A DNA stretch of 64,000 nucleotides from assembly GCA_001567105.1 (NCBI GenBank), contig LMZR01000014.1, positions 147,292 to 211,291 of the forward strand. Reading direction: 5' to 3'. A program made the position numbers and the translations under genes. Below the pieces are notes generated by a model that did no database searches, was not told where the DNA came from, and saw nothing but the letters and a program-made list of their open reading frames with translations. Of the stretch, positions 60,989-64,000 are shown in pieces. The stretch comes from Chloroflexi bacterium OLB14 (GTDB lineage: Bacteria; Chloroflexota; Anaerolineae; Anaerolineales; Villigracilaceae). The number at the start of each line of letters is the position of its first letter. Position 1 is the stretch's first letter.

Positions 60989-62359
60989 TTACTCATTCGG
61001 TCTAAAAATCTTCGTTGCCGCATTCTCAAACTTCGCCAACGCCCCACGGAAAATTAACTCCACGCTTCCCACAGGTCCATTACGATGTTTGGCAACGATA
61101 ATCTCTGCTACGTTATGCTTATCAGTATCTTTCTCATACTGGTCTGGGCGATAAATAAACATGACGATATCAGCATCTTGCTCTAATGAACCCGATTCCC
61201 TCAAATCCGATAACACTGGACGTTTATCTGTTCTTTGTTCAACAGCACGGCTCAACTGTGCAGCAGATAAAACAGGCACATTCAATTCACGCGCCAATAC
61301 TTTCAAACTGCGTGAAATTTGAGAAACCTCTTGCACACGATTATCATTTTTTGTATCACCAGCCATCAATTGCAGATAATCAACAATAATCAAATCCAGT
61401 CCATGCTCGGCATGTAAACGGCGACATTTCGTACGTAATTGCAACGGCGTAATAGCAGGCGTATCATCTAAATAAATACCTGTATCAGAAAAAACTTCAA
61501 TGGCTTGTGTAAAGAGGGGCCATTCATTTTCATTCAACTTCCCAGTTTTGAGTCGTTGTGAATCAATGCCTGTTTCTTGTGCAATTAATCTTTGCACCAC
61601 TTGCTCATTAGACATTTCCAAAGAAAAAACAGCCACGCGTTTCTTATGAGTCAATGCCGCATTTTTAGCCACCGATAATAAAAAGCCTGATTTACCTTGA
61701 CCAGGTCTCGCCGCCACAATTAACAAATCAGATGGTTGCAAGCCACTTAATAATTTATCTAAATCCAAAAAGCCTGTTGGCACACCTTGAAAATCATCAG
61801 GGCGTTTGGATAAATCGTCAATGCGGTCATAATAAGCAGAAATAACTTTACGAATCGGAAGTACATCATTTTTACTGCGCCGATCACTGACACCAAAAAT
61901 GGCTTTTTCTGCTTCCCCCATCACATGCTCAATCTGATCTCCACTTTTGTGTGCTAAATTGGCAATTTGATTTGCCGCATTTAACATCTTGCGTCGAATA
62001 GCATGTTCTTCAACAATATGCCCGTAAGCCTCAGCATTTAACGAAGTAGGGACTTGATTAATTAAAGAAGTCAAATAACCAGAGCCACCCACCTCTGCTA
62101 ATTGACCTGTTTTTTCTAACTCTTCTGAAAGCGTTAATAAATCAACAGGTGCGCGGCGTTCATGCAAACGGATATAGGCTTCCCAAATCCATTTGTTACG
62201 ATGAATATAAAAATCATCGGCAACTAAAAATTGCGCGAGGTCATAATACACTTCGGGGTTAATCAACACCGCCCCTACTACTGCTTCTTCGGCTTCGCGG
62301 CTATGCGGATTACCTGAATTGTTGGGGGCGGGTGATTGTTCGGGGTAAGTATCGGTCAT
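60989..62359 (-). CDS. dnaB: Replicative DNA helicase
   Basis: Hexameric helicase, about 456 residues: N-terminal helical domain (SREAEEAVVGAVLINPEVYYDLAQFL), RecA-type motor with Walker A AARPGQGKS, Walker B LDLIIVDYLQLM, and SQISRSLKVLARELNVPVLSAAQLSRAVEQR. ATG 62359 is chosen because the conserved part begins just after it; the longer reading from 62419 overlaps the upstream gene. No intein. Confidence 0.96.
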   Translation of the reverse strand: MTDTYPEQSPAPNNSGNPHSREAEEAVVGAVLINPEVYYDLAQFLVADDFYIHRNKWIWEAYIRLHERRAPVDLLTLSEELEKTGQLAEVGGSGYLTSLINQVPTSLNAEAYGHIVEEHAIRRKMLNAANQIANLAHKSGDQIEHVMGEAEKAIFGVSDRRSKNDVLPIRKVISAYYDRIDDLSKRPDDFQGVPTGFLDLDKLLSGLQPSDLLIVAARPGQGKSGFLLSVAKNAALTHKKRVAVFSLEMSNEQVVQRLIAQETGIDSQRLKTGKLNENEWPLFTQAIEVFSDTGIYLDDTPAITPLQLRTKCRRLHAEHGLDLIIVDYLQLMAGDTKNDNRVQEVSQISRSLKVLARELNVPVLSAAQLSRAVEQRTDKRPVLSDLRESGSLEQDADIVMFIYRPDQYEKDTDKHNVAEIIVAKHRNGPVGSVELIFRGALAKFENAATKIFRPNE

Positions 62360-62381
62360 TTGGTCAGTATCAATTTGAAAG

Positions 62382-62942
62382 TCAGGATGAAGCGGGTTTA
62401 TCTTTATCAGGTTTATCAATATCGAGTTTATCTATAAAATCTTTGAAGACGGATAAACGATTCGTATCTTCAGATGTTGGAGGCGGAGGCGGCGCTTCAT
62501 TTTTCGGGCTGATAGTTGATTCTTGAACTTCGAGGTCTGGTTCAATCCCAGCCGAGTCCATCACACTGCGGTGAACAAGAATTGGCACATGCGCGCGCAC
62601 GGCAATTGCAATCGCATCTGATGGTCTTGAATCAATATTCATTTCTTGCCCATTTGCATCAGCAACAATGTTGCCGAAGAAAATATCATCTTGCAAGCGT
62701 ACAATTTCAACCCGCGTGACTTTAGCATTGAAAGCGTTGAAAACATTTTTAATTAAATCATGCGTAAGCGGACGAATCATTTCAACTTCTTGTAAAGCAA
62801 CGGTGATGGCTTCTGCTTCGTATGGTCCAACCCAAATGGTTAAATATCTTTCAGCGTTAACTTGTTTCAACACCACCACTCTTTGCGGTGCCATTAAATG
62901 CACACGAATACTATCTATTACAACTTCTATCATTTCAGCCAT
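62382..62942 (-). CDS. Bifunctional nuclease family (DUF151) protein
   Basis: 186 residues. The DUF151/BFN domain is seen as RYLTIWVGPYEAEAITVALQ, RPLTHDLIKNVF and SRPSDAIAIAVRAHVPILV. A Pro-rich and Asp/Lys-rich tail (PPPPPTSEDTNR, DKPDKDKP) follows. First gene of the minus-strand replication operon, with a possible extended -10 at plus 62970-62978. Confidence 0.92.
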   Translation of the reverse strand: MAEMIEVVIDSIRVHLMAPQRVVVLKQVNAERYLTIWVGPYEAEAITVALQEVEMIRPLTHDLIKNVFNAFNAKVTRVEIVRLQDDIFFGNIVADANGQEMNIDSRPSDAIAIAVRAHVPILVHRSVMDSAGIEPDLEVQESTISPKNEAPPPPPTSEDTNRLSVFKDFIDKLDIDKPDKDKPASS

Positions 62943-63097
62943 AGGGGATTAGTAAACTCCGTTACACCTATTTTAGCATAATGTGGATTTGTTTAATATA
63001 AGAAAATATTTTGCCACAGAGTTTTATGAGTTTTTTCTCAATGCTCTCTATGTTCTCTGTGGCTAAGCATTTGTTTTTGTTTCAAATGAAATTTAAT
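62943..63097. other. Intergenic region with CACAGAG repeats
   Basis: GCCACAGAG (63012-63020) and CTCTGTGGC (63056-63064) form an inverted repeat. Similar CCACAGAG sequences occur at 54760-54790 and 55571-55580. No gene is seen. Confidence 0.6.
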
Positions 63098-63126
63098 TTG
63101 CCTTAAACTAAAATAAAGACTATAAT
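63098..63126 (+). promoter_or_regulatory. Promoter of tRNA-Pro
   Basis: TTGCCT (63098-63103) and TATAAT (63121-63126) with 17 bp between; transcription would start about 8 nt before the mature tRNA. Confidence 0.8.
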
Positions 63127-63140
63127 GCCCGTCACTCATT

Positions 63141-63217
<77 letters not shown>

Positions 63218-63266
63218 GATTTTTCAGAGAGAGTATGTATATCCTCTCACTCCACTGAAAATAATA

Positions 63267-63297
63267 AAAACCGTCCTTGCCGGGGACGGTTTTGTTT
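63267..63297 (+). terminator. Terminator after tRNA-Pro
   Basis: AAAACCGTCC pairs with GGACGGTTTT, followed by GTTTT. Confidence 0.85.
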
Positions 63298-63438
63298 TAA
63301 GAAAAAATAAGCATTATCAGAAATAAAATTGGGGCGCAGATTTTTTATTTGTTTGTCAAAAGAATCTATTATCAGCGTTCTTCTGCGTTCATCAGCGTCC
63401 AAAACAAGGTTTTGATTTAATCCCAATAAAGCCTAATT

Positions 63439-63795
63439 ATGCAATCAAGCGAAGAAGTTTTTTACCCTCCAGTTAATAAACATTCAATTATCAGTTTAAT
63501 TCTGGGCATCTTAACTGCCTTGTCTTTTTGCACAGGCGTCATGCCAATTCCATTGACTGGGTTTGTGTGCTTCCCAACAAGTTTTGTGCTTGGACTATCA
63601 GCCTTGATTTACGGCGTGATTTCATTAAGAAGAATCAAAAAGCATAATGAATCTGGTCACTCAATGGCATGGATTGGAATCATCATCGGCGGTGTAATTT
63701 TCTTTTGCATTTTATCTGTCATCGTTTTATTTATTTCACTCTTTTTGTTCGCCCCTAATTCAATTCAACCAATTATTGAAAATTATTCAATTTAA
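63439..63795 (+). CDS. Small DUF4190-type membrane protein
   Basis: 118 residues with two to three helices; the pattern NKHSIISLILGILTAL...GLSALIYGVISLRRIKKHNESGHSMAWIGIIIGG is typical of DUF4190. Function unknown. Upstream 63363-63420 contains TCTGCGTTCATCAGCG-type repeats; no clear ribosome-binding site. Confidence 0.8.
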   Translation: MQSSEEVFYPPVNKHSIISLILGILTALSFCTGVMPIPLTGFVCFPTSFVLGLSALIYGVISLRRIKKHNESGHSMAWIGIIIGGVIFFCILSVIVLFISLFLFAPNSIQPIIENYSI

Positions 63796-63934
63796 AAATC
63801 TTTTTAGCCGCTAATTACGCAGATTTTCGCTAATTTCTCTAAAAATTCGTGTAATTAGCCAAATTCGCGGCAAATATCTAAAAGATAGCAAGTAACGAGT
63901 TAGGTTAATTATCAATCAGCAAGCTTAGTTATGC

Positions 63935-63992
63935 GTGGGTCGCCCTTGATTACAAAATAATTTTTATTAAATAAAATGACGACCCGCCCCAC
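63935..63992. repeat. Family D short element
   Basis: GTGGGTCGCCC and CGACCCGCCCCACC ends around an AT-rich centre; relative of 48723-48899. Confidence 0.75.
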
Positions 63993-64000
63993 CTCAACAT

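Overview
The window is AT-rich chromosomal DNA from a bacterium that most resembles a member of the Chloroflexota, probably class Anaerolineae. This is an inference. It rests on lipoproteins with Thr/Pro/Glu-rich linkers, an FMN-riboswitch-controlled RibXY-type transporter, a divergent PlsY, a DnaE with a long C-terminal tail and a DnaB/DnaD/double-DnaC cluster. No rRNA is present to settle it. I see no prophage, CRISPR array, insertion sequence or replication origin.

Layout. 1-2255 (minus): a GTPase and a large partner protein that runs off the left edge, resembling the GTPase/GAP1 conflict-type systems. 2680-6666: dnaE. 6676-8401 (minus): the msrP-msrQ protein-methionine-sulfoxide repair pair. 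8502-10872 (minus): comEC; then plsY. 11557-16152 (minus): PP2C phosphatase, VWA-FHA protein and two paralogous membrane proteins. 16257-18404 (minus): xpt-guaA purine salvage. 18533-23555 (plus): Maf, a class B penicillin-binding protein, rsgA and holB. 23561-26640 (minus): FMN riboswitch with a three-gene ABC importer, probably for riboflavin. 26691-29880 (minus): T-box leader and valS. 29938-32006 (plus): a broken hypothetical gene, a TSUP permease and an SGNH lipoprotein. 32008-39290 (minus): cobalamin riboswitch and a nine-gene B12 uptake and lower-ligand assembly operon. 40112-54704: the phosphate regulon (phoB, phoR, surE, pstSCAB, phoU, a lone pstB, and a second pstSCAB set interrupted by an AAA+ ATPase). 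54827-55497: a PIN-domain gene pair. 55604-62942 (minus): bifunctional nuclease, dnaB, dnaD-like, tandem dnaC-like, nicotinamidase, nicotinate phosphoribosyltransferase and a lipoprotein. 63141-63215: tRNA-Pro(GGG), followed by a DUF4190 protein.

Two features cut across the window. First, several families of short repeats are spread through it: degenerate 7- and 8-mer tandem tracts, and small palindromes that often occur as inverted pairs (REPIN-like). They lie not only between genes but also in frame inside dnaE, guaA and valS, and inside the non-conserved parts of all three RNA switches (FMN, cobalamin, T-box). Second, five genes (left-edge protein, comEC, the 29.9-kb gene, btuD and the AAA+ ATPase) are broken only at homopolymer runs. 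Nearly all are repaired by removing one base from the run, which points to uncorrected sequencing errors rather than gene decay.

Together the genes describe a cell that imports riboflavin and corrinoids under riboswitch control, salvages purines and nicotinamide, and devotes a large regulon to phosphate scavenging. Several genes (maf, phoB, the second pstS, the PIN gene) have a -10 box placed so close to the start codon that leaderless mRNAs are likely.
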